Of a DNA stretch of 64,000 nucleotides, positions 41,437-51,772 are shown in pieces (positions within the stretch are counted from its first letter, which is position 1; each line of letters begins with the position of its first letter). The position numbers and the translations under genes are program-made. Source of the DNA: Methylobacterium aerolatum. GTDB taxonomy: Bacteria > Pseudomonadota > Alphaproteobacteria > Rhizobiales > Beijerinckiaceae. The notes beneath the pieces were generated by a model. It had not been told where the DNA came from. It worked only from the letters and a program-made list of their open reading frames with translations, and ran no database searches. The stretch covers positions 19,349 through 83,348 of the forward strand of contig NZ_BPQE01000033.1 of assembly GCF_022179085.1 (NCBI RefSeq), read 5' to 3'.

Positions 41437-41841
41437 TTGGCCATCACCGACCTGCCTGTCCTGGCGATGCTGCGCACCCGTATGCAGTGGAACCAAGCGC
41501 GCCAGAGGCTCATCGCCGAGAACGTGGCGAATGCCGACATGCCGGGCTTCCGGCCCCGCGACCTCGCGGAGCCGAGCTTCAACCGGGCGACGGGGGAAGC
41601 GGTCGCCACCACGACGAGCCTCGCAGTAACAGCCCCCGGCCACATCGCTACGGCGGGCGCGGCCGGCAGCGGGGGCGACCCGAAGCGGGTGAAGGATTTC
41701 GAGGTGCGGCCGAGCGGCAACGGCGTCAACCTCGAGGACGAGATGATGAAGGCCGGCGACATCCAGACGGACTACCAAGTCGCCGCCTCACTCTACCAGC
41801 ACAGCCTGACGACCCTGCGGATCGCGATCGGCAAGAGCTGA
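41437..41841 (+). CDS. flgB: Flagellar basal-body rod protein FlgB
   Basis: FlgB is a proximal-rod subunit exported through the flagellar secretion gate. The 134-residue protein has the N-terminal rod motif QRLIAENVANADMPGFRPRD and a C-terminal amphipathic helix (YQVAASLYQHSLTTLRIAIG). The TTG start at 41437 follows GGAGGGGG. It is the first gene of the flgB-flgC-fliE-fliQ-fliR-flhB run. Confidence 0.93.
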   Translation: MAITDLPVLAMLRTRMQWNQARQRLIAENVANADMPGFRPRDLAEPSFNRATGEAVATTTSLAVTAPGHIATAGAAGSGGDPKRVKDFEVRPSGNGVNLEDEMMKAGDIQTDYQVAASLYQHSLTTLRIAIGKS

Positions 41842-41932
41842 CACGGGCGGCGGGCGGGAATGGCCGGTCGCGGCTCGAGACTTCGCGATCGGGGAAACGC
41901 GTCCGCCGGAGGACGCCTGACGGAGGCTGGCG

Positions 41933-42340
41933 ATGGAATTCACGAAGTCGTTGCTGGTGGCGGCCTCCGGGCTGAAGGCCCAGGCGGGCCGGATGCGGGT
42001 CATCGCCGAGAACATCGCCAACGCGGATTCCGCGCCGCCGCGCCAGGGCGCCGAGCCCTATCGCCGCAAGATCCCGTCCTTCGTCAGCCACCTCGACCGC
42101 GAGACGGGCGCGAGCCTCGTGGAGGCGGGCCGCATCGCCCGCGACCGCTCGGCCTTCCGCACCAAGCACGATCCCGGCAACCCGGCCGCCGACGCCAAGG
42201 GCGACGTGCAGATGCCCAACGTGAACACGCTGATCGAGAACATGGACATGCGCGAGGCGCAGCGGTCCTACGAGGCGAACCTGAACATGGTCACGGGCAC
42301 GCGCAAGATGATCGCCCAGACCATCGCCATCCTGAGGTAG
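41933..42340 (+). CDS. flgC: Flagellar basal-body rod protein FlgC
   Basis: FlgC is a proximal-rod subunit. The 135-residue protein has AGRMRVIAENIANADS near the start and the C-terminal helix EAQRSYEANLNMVTGTRKMI characteristic of FlgC. It follows flgB by 91 bases and precedes fliE by 7. Confidence 0.94.
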   Translation: MEFTKSLLVAASGLKAQAGRMRVIAENIANADSAPPRQGAEPYRRKIPSFVSHLDRETGASLVEAGRIARDRSAFRTKHDPGNPAADAKGDVQMPNVNTLIENMDMREAQRSYEANLNMVTGTRKMIAQTIAILR

Positions 42341-42347
42341 CCGGGTC

Positions 42348-42662
42348 ATGGCATCGAGCAACTTCGCCGCGGGCGCCTACGCCGCCGTCCAGGGCCTCGG
42401 CACCGGGCGCCCGGCGCCCCGCATCCAGCCGACCCAATCCGCGGGAGACAGCTTCGCCGGGCTCCTCGGCCAAGCCCTCGACAGCGTCGGCGACGCGGGG
42501 CGGCGGGCCGACACCCAGGCGGTCTCCGCCGCGACCGGCAAGGCCAACGTCGTCGATGTCGTCACCGCCGTGGCCGAGAGCGAGACCGCCCTCCAGACCA
42601 TGGTCGCCGTGCGCGACCGCATGATCTCGGCCTACGAAGAGATCATGCGGATGCAGATCTAG
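42348..42662 (+). CDS. fliE: Flagellar hook-basal body complex protein FliE
   Basis: FliE connects the MS ring with the proximal rod and is needed for export. The 104-residue protein has the typical C-terminal helix VVTAVAESETALQTMVAVRD ending EIMRMQI. It sits in the conserved flgB-flgC-fliE order. Confidence 0.93.
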   Translation: MASSNFAAGAYAAVQGLGTGRPAPRIQPTQSAGDSFAGLLGQALDSVGDAGRRADTQAVSAATGKANVVDVVTAVAESETALQTMVAVRDRMISAYEEIMRMQI

Positions 42663-42677
42663 GAGCGCTGGTCCTTT

Positions 42678-42790
42678 TCCCCTCCCGCTCGCGGGGAGGG
42701 GCCGGGGGGTGGGGGTGGTTCAGACGAAACCGCCGAGCCTCATCCGGCACCACCTCCACCCCCTACCCCTCCCCGCAAGGGGGAGGGGGA
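42678..42790. repeat. Palindromic interspersed repeat, CCTCCCC family, copy 4
   Basis: CCCCTCCCGCTCGCGGGGAG on the left, a GGGGTGGGGGTGG / CCACCTCCACCCCC pair inside, and CCCCTCCCCGCAAGGGGGAG on the right. It fills the fliE-fliQ gap and ends 24 bases before fliQ. It could fold in the mRNA and affect downstream expression. Confidence 0.8.
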
Positions 42791-42813
42791 ACCGCAACTG
42801 TCGCGGACATCCG

Positions 42814-43080
42814 ATGACCGGCCTCTCCATCCTCGACGTCGCCCGCGACGGCATCTTCGTCTTCCTCAAGGTCGCCGGGCCGCTGATGCTGGTGGCGCTC
42901 TTCGTCGGCCTCGTCGTCTCGCTGGTCCAGGCCCTGACGCAGATCCAGGAGCAGACCCTGATCTACGTGCCCAAGATCGTCGCGGTCTTCGCCACGCTGC
43001 TCCTGATGCTGCCCTTCATGGGGGATGCCATGGCCGGGTACATGACCCGCATCGCCGCCCGGATCGCGGCGGGCGGGTGA
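42814..43080 (+). CDS. fliQ: Flagellar export gate protein FliQ
   Basis: FliQ is a two-helix hairpin protein of the export gate. The 88-residue protein has helices around residues 17-40 and 51-73, with the conserved SLVQALTQIQEQTLIYVPKI link. The ATG at 42814 is preferred because the longer frame reads into the repeat. fliR begins 30 bases downstream. Confidence 0.94.
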   Translation: MTGLSILDVARDGIFVFLKVAGPLMLVALFVGLVVSLVQALTQIQEQTLIYVPKIVAVFATLLLMLPFMGDAMAGYMTRIAARIAAGG

Positions 43081-43110
43081 TGGCGGCGGTTCCGCGCTAT
43101 AGGGGAGGGC

Positions 43111-43872
43111 ATGAACCTCCTGCTGCCGGGCATGGCCTCGGCCTACCTCCTCGTCTTCGCGCGGGTCGGCACGCTGATCATGCTGATGCCCGGCGTCGGC
43201 GAGCAGACCGTACCCGCGCGGTTGCGGCTGGCCTTTGCCCTGCTCGTGGCCCTGGTGCTGTTCCCGCTGGTGCGGCCGATGCTCGGTGGCACGGAGGGCA
43301 TCGCCGGCCCCCGGCTGATCGGGCTGCTGTTTGGCGAGACCATCGTCGGCCTCATCCTCGGCCTCACCGTGCGGATGGTGCTCGCCGCACTCCAGACGGC
43401 GGGGCTCATCGTCTCGCAGCAGCTCGGCCTGTCCTACGCGATGACCGTGGATCCGAGCCAGGGCGGCCAGCAGACGGCGGTCGGCAACTTCCTGTCGCTG
43501 CTCGGCATCACGCTGATCTTCGCCACCGACCTGCACCACCTCGCCATCGCGGGGATCGCCCACAGCTATCAAGTGCTCCCGCCCGACGCCGTGCCCGGCT
43601 TCGGCGACGCCTTGCAACTGGCGCTCCGGGCCATCGCCCGCGGTTTCACCCTGGCGGTGCAGATCGCCGGGCCGTTCATCGCCTTCGGCATCCTGTTCAA
43701 CCTCGGGCTCGGCGTCCTGTCCCGGCTGATGCCGCAGTTGCAGGTCTTCTTCCTCGCGGTGCCCGCCTCGGTGCTGATCGGCATGCTGATCCTCGCGGGG
43801 GCGTTGGGGATCATGATGGGCGTCTTCCTCGACGACATGGGCCGCACCCTCGCGGAGGTGGCCGGGCGCTGA
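43111..43872 (+). CDS. fliR: Flagellar export gate protein FliR
   Basis: FliR is a multi-pass export gate component. The 253-residue protein has about six helices, with FARVGTLIMLMPGVGEQTVP near the N-terminus and YAMTVDPSQGGQQTAVGNFL in the middle, both typical. It is followed by flhB after 38 bases. Confidence 0.94.
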   Translation: MNLLLPGMASAYLLVFARVGTLIMLMPGVGEQTVPARLRLAFALLVALVLFPLVRPMLGGTEGIAGPRLIGLLFGETIVGLILGLTVRMVLAALQTAGLIVSQQLGLSYAMTVDPSQGGQQTAVGNFLSLLGITLIFATDLHHLAIAGIAHSYQVLPPDAVPGFGDALQLALRAIARGFTLAVQIAGPFIAFGILFNLGLGVLSRLMPQLQVFFLAVPASVLIGMLILAGALGIMMGVFLDDMGRTLAEVAGR

Positions 43873-43910
43873 CGCCCGCGCCGCCAACGGGCGCCGGGGG
43901 GGCCTGAGCC

Positions 43911-44978
43911 ATGGCCGAGGGCACGGAACAGGAAGACAAGACCGAGGAGCCGACCCAGCGCCGGATCGAGCAGGCGATCGAGCGCGGCGACGTGGCCAAC
44001 AGCGTCGAGGTCAACACCCTGGCGATCCTCGGCGCCTTCACCCTCGCCCTCGTCGTCGCCGGGCCGATGATCGCGGCCGACCTGAAACAGGGGCTGGCCG
44101 CCTACCTCGCCAACGCCCACCAAGTGCCCGACAGTCCTGGCTCGATGGAGGCAGCGGCCCGTGGCGGCCTGTGGCTGTGGCTGAAGGCGCTGGCGATCCC
44201 CGCGGGGGTCGCGGCGGCGGCAGGGATCGGCGCCGGCTACCTCCAGCATCCCCCGGTGTTCAATTCCGGCGCGCTGATGCCGAAGTTCGAGCGGATCTCC
44301 CCGATGGCGGGGGTGAAGCGCATCTTCGGCGTCGAGGCGCTGTTCCAGTTCGGCAAGGGCCTCGCCAAGATGCTCGCGGTGGGCGTCGTCGGCGGGTCGA
44401 TCCTGTGGGCCGACCGCGACCGGCTGGAGGTCTTCGTCCGGCTCGATCCCGCCACCTGCCTGCCCGCGATCCTGACCCTCAGCCTGAAGCTGCTCGCCGG
44501 GATGCTGGCGGTCCACTTCGTCATCGCCGGGGCGGACTACCTCTACGCGCGGATCCGCTGGCGGGGCCGGCTGCGGATGTCGAAGGAGGAGATCAAGCAG
44601 GAGATGAAGGAGTCCGATGGCAACCCGGAGATCAAGGGCAAGCTGAAATCCCTGCGGATGGCCAAGGCGAAGAAGCGGATGATGCAGGCGGTGCCGACGG
44701 CGACGGTCGTCGTCACCAACCCGACCCACTACGCCGTGGCGCTCCGCTACGAGGCCGGGATGCCCGCGCCGATCTGCGTCGCCAAGGGCGTCGATGCCCT
44801 GGCGTTCCGCATCCGCGAGGTCGCCAGGGCGCACGACGTGGCGGTGATCGAGAACCCGCCGCTGGCCCGCGCCCTCCACGCCACGGTGGAGATCGACCGC
44901 GAGATTCCCGCCGAGCACTACCGCGCGGTGGCCGAGGTGATCGGGTTCGTGATGCGCCTGCGCCGCCGGGCCGCGTGA
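43911..44978 (+). CDS. flhB: Flagellar export switch protein FlhB
   Basis: FlhB has four membrane helices and a cytoplasmic domain that cleaves itself at NPTH to switch export from hook to filament substrates. The 355-residue protein begins EDKTEEPTQRRIEQA, a family hallmark, and carries N270-P-T-H. It ends the flagellar run; cckA follows 130 bases later. Confidence 0.95.
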   Translation: MAEGTEQEDKTEEPTQRRIEQAIERGDVANSVEVNTLAILGAFTLALVVAGPMIAADLKQGLAAYLANAHQVPDSPGSMEAAARGGLWLWLKALAIPAGVAAAAGIGAGYLQHPPVFNSGALMPKFERISPMAGVKRIFGVEALFQFGKGLAKMLAVGVVGGSILWADRDRLEVFVRLDPATCLPAILTLSLKLLAGMLAVHFVIAGADYLYARIRWRGRLRMSKEEIKQEMKESDGNPEIKGKLKSLRMAKAKKRMMQAVPTATVVVTNPTHYAVALRYEAGMPAPICVAKGVDALAFRIREVARAHDVAVIENPPLARALHATVEIDREIPAEHYRAVAEVIGFVMRLRRRAA

Positions 44979-45108
44979 GGATGGGGCTGCCCTTCCGACC
45001 CGGCGTGTGTGAAGTTTTCGAAGGGTTTGGGTCCTGTCCGGGGTCGGATGCCTCTTGCCGTCAGGCGGGCGCCAAGCCAAACCGGAGGCCGTTTCTGGAA
45101 AGACCTCG

Positions 45109-47823
45109 ATGGCCGACGTGACCGGATCTCCGGCCCCGATAGCAAAGTCCGAACCGATGACGGAGCTTCAGGCCGTCCAGGCGCAGCTCAACGGCTCGAT
45201 CGACCGGTCGGAGCAGCCCGGGCGGGTCGGGCTTCTGCTCATGCTCGCCGCCCTGCTGGTCGGCGCGGCGATCGGCCTGTCCTTCGTCGCCAACGAGCAG
45301 GCCCAGGCCCTCATCGTCTGGCTGCTGGCGCTGCTCGCCATGGCGGGCGTCTTCTTCCTGTTCGCCATGGCCATCGGGGCGATCCAGCTCAGCGGCAGCA
45401 GCGCGAGGGACGACATCACCCGCGCCATCGTCGACGGCGCGCCGGACGGCGCCCTGGTGATCGAGGACGGGGGCCGCCTGATCTACGCCAACGCCGCGTA
45501 CATGCGGCTCGCGGGCGGCGACAGCTTCACCAACCTCGCCCCCGTCGAGCGGATCTTCGTCGGCTCGCCGGAGGTGTCCGAGGCGGTCTACCGCCTGTCG
45601 CAAGCCGCCCGCGACGGGCGCCCGCACACCGAGGAGATGCGGATGTCGCCGCCCCTCGGCCCGGCGGCCGACGCCGCGGGCGAGCGGGATTTCGGCTGGT
45701 ACCGGGTGGCCGTGCGCCCCCTCGCGCGCTCCAAGCGCCCCGCCTCCCTCTGGACCGTCACCGACGTCACCGCCGACCGCGAGCGCCAGGAGAACGTCTT
45801 CCAGGAGCTCCAGCACGCCATCGACTACCTCGACCACGCCCCCGCCGGCTTCCTCTCCATCAACCCGGCGGGCACCATCGTCTACATGAACGCCACCCTC
45901 GCGGCGTGGCTCGGCTACGACCTCGCGAGCGTCGGCTCCGGCGGCCTGCACCTCGGCGAGATCGCACCCAGCGCCGACGTCCTGATCCGCACCGCCGGCC
46001 TGCCCGGCGAGGTCCGCACCGACCGGTTCGACCTCGACCTGCGCCGTCGGAACGGCCACACCGTGCCCGTACGGCTCTACCACCGGGTCGCCTTCGGCAA
46101 GGACGGCAAGCCCGGCGCCTCGCGGACCTTCGTCATCAACCGCTCGGCCGGCGCCGACGCCGACGAGCCGCAGCGCGCCGCCGAGGTGCGCCTCGCACGA
46201 TTTTTGAACAACTCGCCCATCGCCATCGCGACCCTCAACCGGACCGGCCGGATCGCCCGGGCCAACGCTTCCTTCACCCGCCTGTTCGGCACGGTGCCGC
46301 GCCCGGCCGACGAGGCCGAGCTGGAGGGGGAGGGCGGCACCCGCGCCGAGCCGAACCTGTCGGATTCGGTGGTCGACCGCACGGCCCTGGAGACCGGCCT
46401 CGCCCGCGCCGCGAGCGGCATCACCGAGGCCGAGCCCATCGAGGTCCAGCTCCAGGGGCCGGGCGGCCGCTCGGCCCGCCTCTGGCTCAGCCCGGCCGAT
46501 GGCGGCGCCGAGGGCGAGCAGGCCGACGAGGCGGAGCGGATCATCCTCTACGCCCTCGACACCACCGCCCAGCGGCAGCTGGAACAGCAGGTGGCGCAGG
46601 CTCAGAAGATGAACGCCGTGGGCCAGCTCGCGGGCGGCATCGCGCACGATTTCAACAACGTCCTCCAGGCGATCATCGGCTATTCGGACCTGCTCCTGGC
46701 GAGCCACCGGCCGAGCGATCCGGCCTTCCAGGACATCATGCAGATCAAGCAGAACGCCAACCGCGCGGCGGGCCTCGTCCGCCAGCTGCTGGCCTTCTCC
46801 CGCCGCCAGACCCTGCGGCCGGAGGTGATGGACGTGGGCGAGAGCCTGTCCGAACTCACCCTGCTGCTGAAGCGGCTGCTCGGGGAGCGGGTGGCGCTGG
46901 AACTCAAGCACGGCCGCGAGGTCTGGCCCGTCAAGGCCGACGTGAACCAGTTCGAGCAGGTGATCGTGAACCTCGCGGTGAACGCCCGCGACGCCATGCC
47001 GGAGGGCGGCAAGCTCATCATCCGCACCGAGAACGTCGTCGATCCAGGGCCGAAGGCCGCGAGCGAGGGACGCGGCGGCGCGCCGGGCGGCGACCATGTG
47101 CTGATCGAGGTCCGCGACAACGGCCAGGGTATCCCGGCCGAGTTGATGGAGAAGATCTTCGAGCCGTTCTTCACCACCAAGGAGATCGGCAAGGGCACGG
47201 GGCTCGGCCTCTCGACGGTGTTCGGCATCGTCAAGCAGTCCGGCGGCACGATCGACGTGCAGTCGGTGGTGGGCGAGGGCACGGCCTTCAAGATCTACCT
47301 GCCGCGCCATGTCCCGGTGCCGGAAGCCCCGGTGATCGACCACAACCCCGCCGACGTCGCCCTGGGCGGCGCCAGGGCCACGGATCCGGCGGCGCCCGCC
47401 AAGGCGGCCGAGGCGAAGCCCGCACCCCGCCGGCCCGCGACCGACCATACCGGCCAGGGCATCATCCTCCTCGTGGAGGACGAGGACCCGGTGCGCGCGG
47501 TCAACAGCCGGGCGTTGTCGGCACGGGGCTACACCGTGCTGGAGGCCGCCTCCGGCCTCGAAGCCCTGGCGATCGTGCAGGAGGGCGAACACCCGATCGA
47601 CCTCGTGGTCTCCGACGTGGTGATGCCGGAGATGGACGGGCCGACCCTGTTGCGGGAGGTGCGCAAGCACCAGCCGCACCTGAAGGTCATCTTCGTCTCG
47701 GGCTACGCCGAGGACGCCTTCCGCAAGAACCTGCCCGACGGCGAAGCCTTCAACTTCCTGCCGAAGCCATTCAGCCTGAAGCAGCTGGTCGAGACCGTGA
47801 AGAAGACGATGGCGGACGATTGA
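45109..47823 (+). CDS. cckA: Hybrid sensor histidine kinase CckA
   Basis: CckA is the phosphorelay source for CtrA (through ChpT) in alphaproteobacteria. The 904-residue protein has two helices (about residues 39-60 and 68-93), PAS-type sensor domains (the region [20 protein letters not shown] and later repeats), HisKA with phospho-His 513 in [15 protein letters not shown], an HATPase domain ([24 protein letters not shown]) and a receiver with Asp 836 in [13 protein letters not shown]. The ATG at 45109 follows GGAAAG. Its proximity to two CtrA boxes and flagellar genes fits the known regulatory circuit. Confidence 0.93.
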   Translation: MADVTGSPAPIAKSEPMTELQAVQAQLNGSIDRSEQPGRVGLLLMLAALLVGAAIGLSFVANEQAQALIVWLLALLAMAGVFFLFAMAIGAIQLSGSSARDDITRAIVDGAPDGALVIEDGGRLIYANAAYMRLAGGDSFTNLAPVERIFVGSPEVSEAVYRLSQAARDGRPHTEEMRMSPPLGPAADAAGERDFGWYRVAVRPLARSKRPASLWTVTDVTADRERQENVFQELQHAIDYLDHAPAGFLSINPAGTIVYMNATLAAWLGYDLASVGSGGLHLGEIAPSADVLIRTAGLPGEVRTDRFDLDLRRRNGHTVPVRLYHRVAFGKDGKPGASRTFVINRSAGADADEPQRAAEVRLARFLNNSPIAIATLNRTGRIARANASFTRLFGTVPRPADEAELEGEGGTRAEPNLSDSVVDRTALETGLARAASGITEAEPIEVQLQGPGGRSARLWLSPADGGAEGEQADEAERIILYALDTTAQRQLEQQVAQAQKMNAVGQLAGGIAHDFNNVLQAIIGYSDLLLASHRPSDPAFQDIMQIKQNANRAAGLVRQLLAFSRRQTLRPEVMDVGESLSELTLLLKRLLGERVALELKHGREVWPVKADVNQFEQVIVNLAVNARDAMPEGGKLIIRTENVVDPGPKAASEGRGGAPGGDHVLIEVRDNGQGIPAELMEKIFEPFFTTKEIGKGTGLGLSTVFGIVKQSGGTIDVQSVVGEGTAFKIYLPRHVPVPEAPVIDHNPADVALGGARATDPAAPAKAAEAKPAPRRPATDHTGQGIILLVEDEDPVRAVNSRALSARGYTVLEAASGLEALAIVQEGEHPIDLVVSDVVMPEMDGPTLLREVRKHQPHLKVIFVSGYAEDAFRKNLPDGEAFNFLPKPFSLKQLVETVKKTMADD

Positions 47824-47850
47824 GCGGATCCCCGCGTCCTGCCCTCAACC

Positions 47851-47945
47851 GTTATCGCGCGCGCAGCGAAGCAATCCGGGGAACCACCCCATCCTCAGGC
47901 GTCCTGCGACCATGGTGTGCTCCGCTCCGCTCGCACTGACGGCGT
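47851..47945. repeat. Palindromic repeat, GAAGCAATCC family, copy 4
   Basis: GCGCGCAGCGAAGCAATCCG on the left and CTCCGCTCGCACTGACGG on the right form imperfect inverted arms. It lies between the convergent cckA and rplQ genes. Confidence 0.65.
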
Positions 47946-47969
47946 GCAGACCGACTGGCCTCGATCCCC

Positions 47970-48007
47970 CAAAGAAAAAGGCCGCCCCGGCGCGAACCGG
48001 GACGGCC
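47970..48007 (-). terminator. Intrinsic terminator of the rplQ end
   Basis: An 11-bp GC-rich stem (47980-47990 with 47997-48007, one weak pair) with a 6-base loop is followed on the minus strand by a T-rich tail (TTTTTCTTT). It ends the alpha operon. Confidence 0.85.
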
Positions 48008-48030
48008 TCATGAAACGCTACTGTCCGAAC

Positions 48031-48441
48031 TCAGGCGGCGTCGACGACCTGCGACGGGCCGGAATCCTTGCCGCGGGCATCGACGTCGCGGTCCACGAAC
48101 TCGATGACGGCGAGGGGGGCGTTGTCGCCCTGGCGGAAGCCCGCCTTCATGATACGGCAGTAGCCACCGGGACGCCCCTGGTAGCGCGGGCCGAGCACCG
48201 AGAAGAGCTTCTTGACCATGTCGGCGTCGCGCAGCTTCGACATGGCGAGGCGGCGGGCGTGGACACTGTCGGTGCGGGCGAGGGTAACCAGCTTCTCGAC
48301 GACCGGACGGAGGTCCTTGGCCTTCGGAAGGGTGGTGATGATCTGCTCGTGCTTGATCAGCGCGGCGGACATGTTGGCGAACATCGCCTGACGATGCTCG
48401 GCGGTGCGGTTGAAACGACGACCGCGGTAAGCGTGACGCAT
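48031..48441 (-). CDS. rplQ: 50S ribosomal protein L17
   Basis: L17 is a large-subunit protein near the exit tunnel. The 136-residue protein begins [20 protein letters not shown], as is normal, with a short acidic C-terminal tail. It is the last gene of the alpha operon, 172 bases behind rpoA with a long inverted repeat between them. Confidence 0.96.
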   Translation of the reverse strand: MRHAYRGRRFNRTAEHRQAMFANMSAALIKHEQIITTLPKAKDLRPVVEKLVTLARTDSVHARRLAMSKLRDADMVKKLFSVLGPRYQGRPGGYCRIMKAGFRQGDNAPLAVIEFVDRDVDARGKDSGPSQVVDAA

Positions 48442-48495
48442 GGTGGCTCTCCGGTTGTTGGCGACCGCCGTGCCACGGGTCGGCCGCTCGTTAGA

Positions 48496-48595
48496 GCGAA
48501 TAGGGAGTAGCGAATAGCGAATAGTCGCCTCAGTGAGGCTCGACCGTTCCGCTTATCCCTGCGCCCTATTCGCTATTCGCTATTTCCCTATTCGC
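48496..48595. repeat. Long inverted repeat of GCGAATAG units between rpoA and rplQ
   Basis: The left arm (48496-48524) and right arm (48566-48595) are reverse complements with one mismatch and one bulge. Each holds three GAATAG units. With a 41-base loop, the rpoA-rplQ message could form a 29-bp AU-rich stem. There is no T-run. Origin and role are unknown. Confidence 0.75.
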
Positions 48596-48613
48596 CCTGA
48601 GCAGCGAAGCCGC

Positions 48614-49633
<1,020 letters not shown>

Positions 49634-49736
49634 GGTCCTACCTCTCGCGCCTCACGGGTCCGCCTCGTCCGGAGCCCGTGTTCCGGCCGGGTGGAGCGCC
49701 CCCTGACGCGCCGCCCGGTCCCTGAATCGAAAATGC

Positions 49737-50609
49737 CTACTCGCCGCCGACCCACAGGGCGGGGACGAAGCTGTAGCCCGCCCCGTCCCGGTCCACGTAG
49801 CCGAAGGCGGGGAATTCCAGATGACTGCCGGCGATGAAGGTTCGCTCGGAGGCCACCTCGTCCATGATCCGCTTGCGGGTCTGCCGCGCCTGATCACCGT
49901 CCACGTCGAAGCCGACGCCGGCCTCGGGATTCTTGAACTGGATCGCCGGGATGTGGACCACGTCGGTCCACATCAGCAGCGACTGCGATCCCGAGGAGAT
50001 GCGGAAGCCGCAATGCCCCGGCGTATGGCCGGGGAGCGGTACCGCCTCGATGCCGGGAAGAACCTCCCCGCCGCGGTGGTCGCGCATCCGCCCCTTGTAG
50101 GGGGCGACGGCATTGCGCGCTCCCTCGAAATACTCCTTGGCCTCGGCGGGAGCCTTCGCCAGGGCCTCGTCCGGAAGCCAGTGGGCCGCCTCGTCGGCAT
50201 GCACGACGATCTCGGCGTTCGGGTAGACCGCCTTGCCGTCGGCGGCCAGGCCGCCGCAATGGTCCGGGTGCAGGTGCGTCAGCAGCACCGTCTCGACGTC
50301 CTCGGGCTTGACGCCCGTGGTCGCCAGGGCGGTACCGAGGCGGCCGAGGGTCTCGGCCGGCGCCAGGGCGCCGTAACCAGTATCGACCAGCACGGGCTTG
50401 CGGCCCGCGCCGGTGATGAGGAACGCGTTGAGCGTGATCTTCGGCTGCTCGGTGCGGAAACCGGCCACCTGCAGCCGTCCCGCCTCCGCCTTGTCGATGC
50501 CCGTGACGAGATCGAGGCTCCCCTGGAACCAGCCGTCGTTGAGCGCGGTGACCGTGAGGTCACCGAGGTTCCAACGCAGCACACCGGGCAGTGCCTTCGA
50601 TCCCGCCAT
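49737..50609 (-). CDS. Metallo-beta-lactamase-fold hydrolase
   Basis: This 290-residue MBL-fold protein has the metal-binding motif LLTHLHPDHCGGL and later ligands in PLPGHTPGHCGF, MWTDVVHIP and AGSHLEFP. Relatives include lactonases and other small-molecule hydrolases; the substrate is open. The ATG at 50609 follows GGGAGAAG. It lies in the alpha operon between rpsK (35 bases upstream) and rpoA (103 bases downstream) in the same direction, so co-transcription is likely. A signal peptide is not evident. Confidence 0.88.
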   Translation of the reverse strand: MAGSKALPGVLRWNLGDLTVTALNDGWFQGSLDLVTGIDKAEAGRLQVAGFRTEQPKITLNAFLITGAGRKPVLVDTGYGALAPAETLGRLGTALATTGVKPEDVETVLLTHLHPDHCGGLAADGKAVYPNAEIVVHADEAAHWLPDEALAKAPAEAKEYFEGARNAVAPYKGRMRDHRGGEVLPGIEAVPLPGHTPGHCGFRISSGSQSLLMWTDVVHIPAIQFKNPEAGVGFDVDGDQARQTRKRIMDEVASERTFIAGSHLEFPAFGYVDRDGAGYSFVPALWVGGE

Positions 50610-50644
50610 GAACTTCTCCCTCTTCGCCGACGATACGGTGAGCC

Positions 50645-51034
50645 TCAGACGCGACGACGCTTGCGCGGACGGCAACCGTTGTGCGGAATGGAGGTCACGT
50701 CGCGGATGGAGGTGACGGTGAAGCCCGCCGCCTGGAGCGCGCGCAGGGCGGACTCACGGCCCGAACCGGGGCCCGACACCTCGACCTCGAGGGTGCGCAT
50801 GCCGTGCTCGGCCGCCTTGCGGCCGGCGTCTTCCGCGGCGACCTGCGCGGCGTAGGGGGTCGACTTCCGCGAGCCCTTGAAGCCCATCGCGCCGGCCGAG
50901 GACCACGAGATCGTGTTGCCCTGGGCGTCGGTGATGGTGATCATCGTGTTGTTGAACGAGGCGTTCACGTGGGCGACGCCCGACACGATGTTCTTGCGTT
51001 CACGACGACGAACGCGTTGCGGTTCCTTGGCCAT
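50645..51034 (-). CDS. rpsK: 30S ribosomal protein S11
   Basis: S11 lies on the platform of the small subunit at the messenger exit. The 129-residue protein shows [20 protein letters not shown] and the conserved [13 protein letters not shown] end. It follows rpsM after 169 bases that contain an intrinsic terminator. Confidence 0.97.
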   Translation of the reverse strand: MAKEPQRVRRRERKNIVSGVAHVNASFNNTMITITDAQGNTISWSSAGAMGFKGSRKSTPYAAQVAAEDAGRKAAEHGMRTLEVEVSGPGSGRESALRALQAAGFTVTSIRDVTSIPHNGCRPRKRRRV

Positions 51035-51159
51035 TCTCTTTCCACTCTTCCTTCAAGCACGCCCGTAACACCAGGCGCTCGGGATTCTTGGGGCTTGGCC
51101 GCGTGCCCGTGCAGAGCTCTCGCGACCGACCGGATGCCTCGCCGGACATCCGACACGAC

Positions 51160-51190
51160 AAAAGGGAGGCCACGCGACGCACGGCCTCCC
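51160..51190 (-). terminator. Internal terminator between rpsM and rpsK
   Basis: An 8-bp perfect stem (GGGAGGCC with GGCCTCCC), an 11-base loop and TTTTGT follow rpsM by 13 bases on the minus strand. It would reduce read-through from rpsM into rpsK-MBL-rpoA-rplQ, unless a promoter lies in 51035-51159. Confidence 0.75.
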
Positions 51191-51203
51191 AGATCCAAAA
51201 AGA

Positions 51204-51572
51204 TTACTTCTTCTTGCCGGCGATCGGCTTCGCCTTGCCCTTGCGGGTACGGGCGTTGGTGTGGGTCCGCTGACCGCGCACCGGGAGCTGCTTGCGGTGA
51301 CGGAGCCCGCGGTAGCAGGCCAGATCCATCAGGCGCTTGATGTTCATGGAGACTTCGCGGCGCAGGTCGCCCTCGACCACGTAATCGCGATCGATCGCCT
51401 CACGAATCTGGAGAACTTCGGCGTCGGTCAGCTCGTTGACGCGACGCTCGGCCGGGATGCCGACCTTGCCGGTGATCTCCTCGGCCTTCTTCGGCCCGAT
51501 GCCGTGGATGTACTGAAGCGCGATGACGACACGCTTGCCGGTCGGGATATTGACGCCTGCGATACGGGCCAC
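51204..51572 (-). CDS. rpsM: 30S ribosomal protein S13
   Basis: S13 sits in the head of the small subunit and contacts tRNA and the large subunit. The 122-residue protein begins [18 protein letters not shown] and ends in a basic tail ([14 protein letters not shown]). The GTG start at 51572 follows GGAG and gives the normal length; the longer frame is a low-quality extension. rpmJ, often upstream, is not seen. Confidence 0.96.
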   Translation of the reverse strand: MARIAGVNIPTGKRVVIALQYIHGIGPKKAEEITGKVGIPAERRVNELTDAEVLQIREAIDRDYVVEGDLRREVSMNIKRLMDLACYRGLRHRKQLPVRGQRTHTNARTRKGKAKPIAGKKK

Positions 51573-51772
51573 AGTGTAACTCCATGTGAGGCCCGGCCGG
51601 TGCCGGGCAGGTGTCGCGCGCGTCCGGTGGAGGCCGGCCCCTGCGCGCGTGCAACGACGACGCGGCCCGCGGGTAACCCTTGTCAGGGCACCTCGGACCA
51701 TCGTTCGGTTGGACGAAGGCCGGTCTGCTACCCCGCGCCGCCACCGCTGTCAATGCAGGAGATGGAAAAGCG

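Noticed and set aside
48496-48595. Intrinsic terminator between rpoA and rplQ
   Set aside because: The stem is AU-rich with a 41-base loop and no T-run, and rplQ downstream needs to be transcribed.
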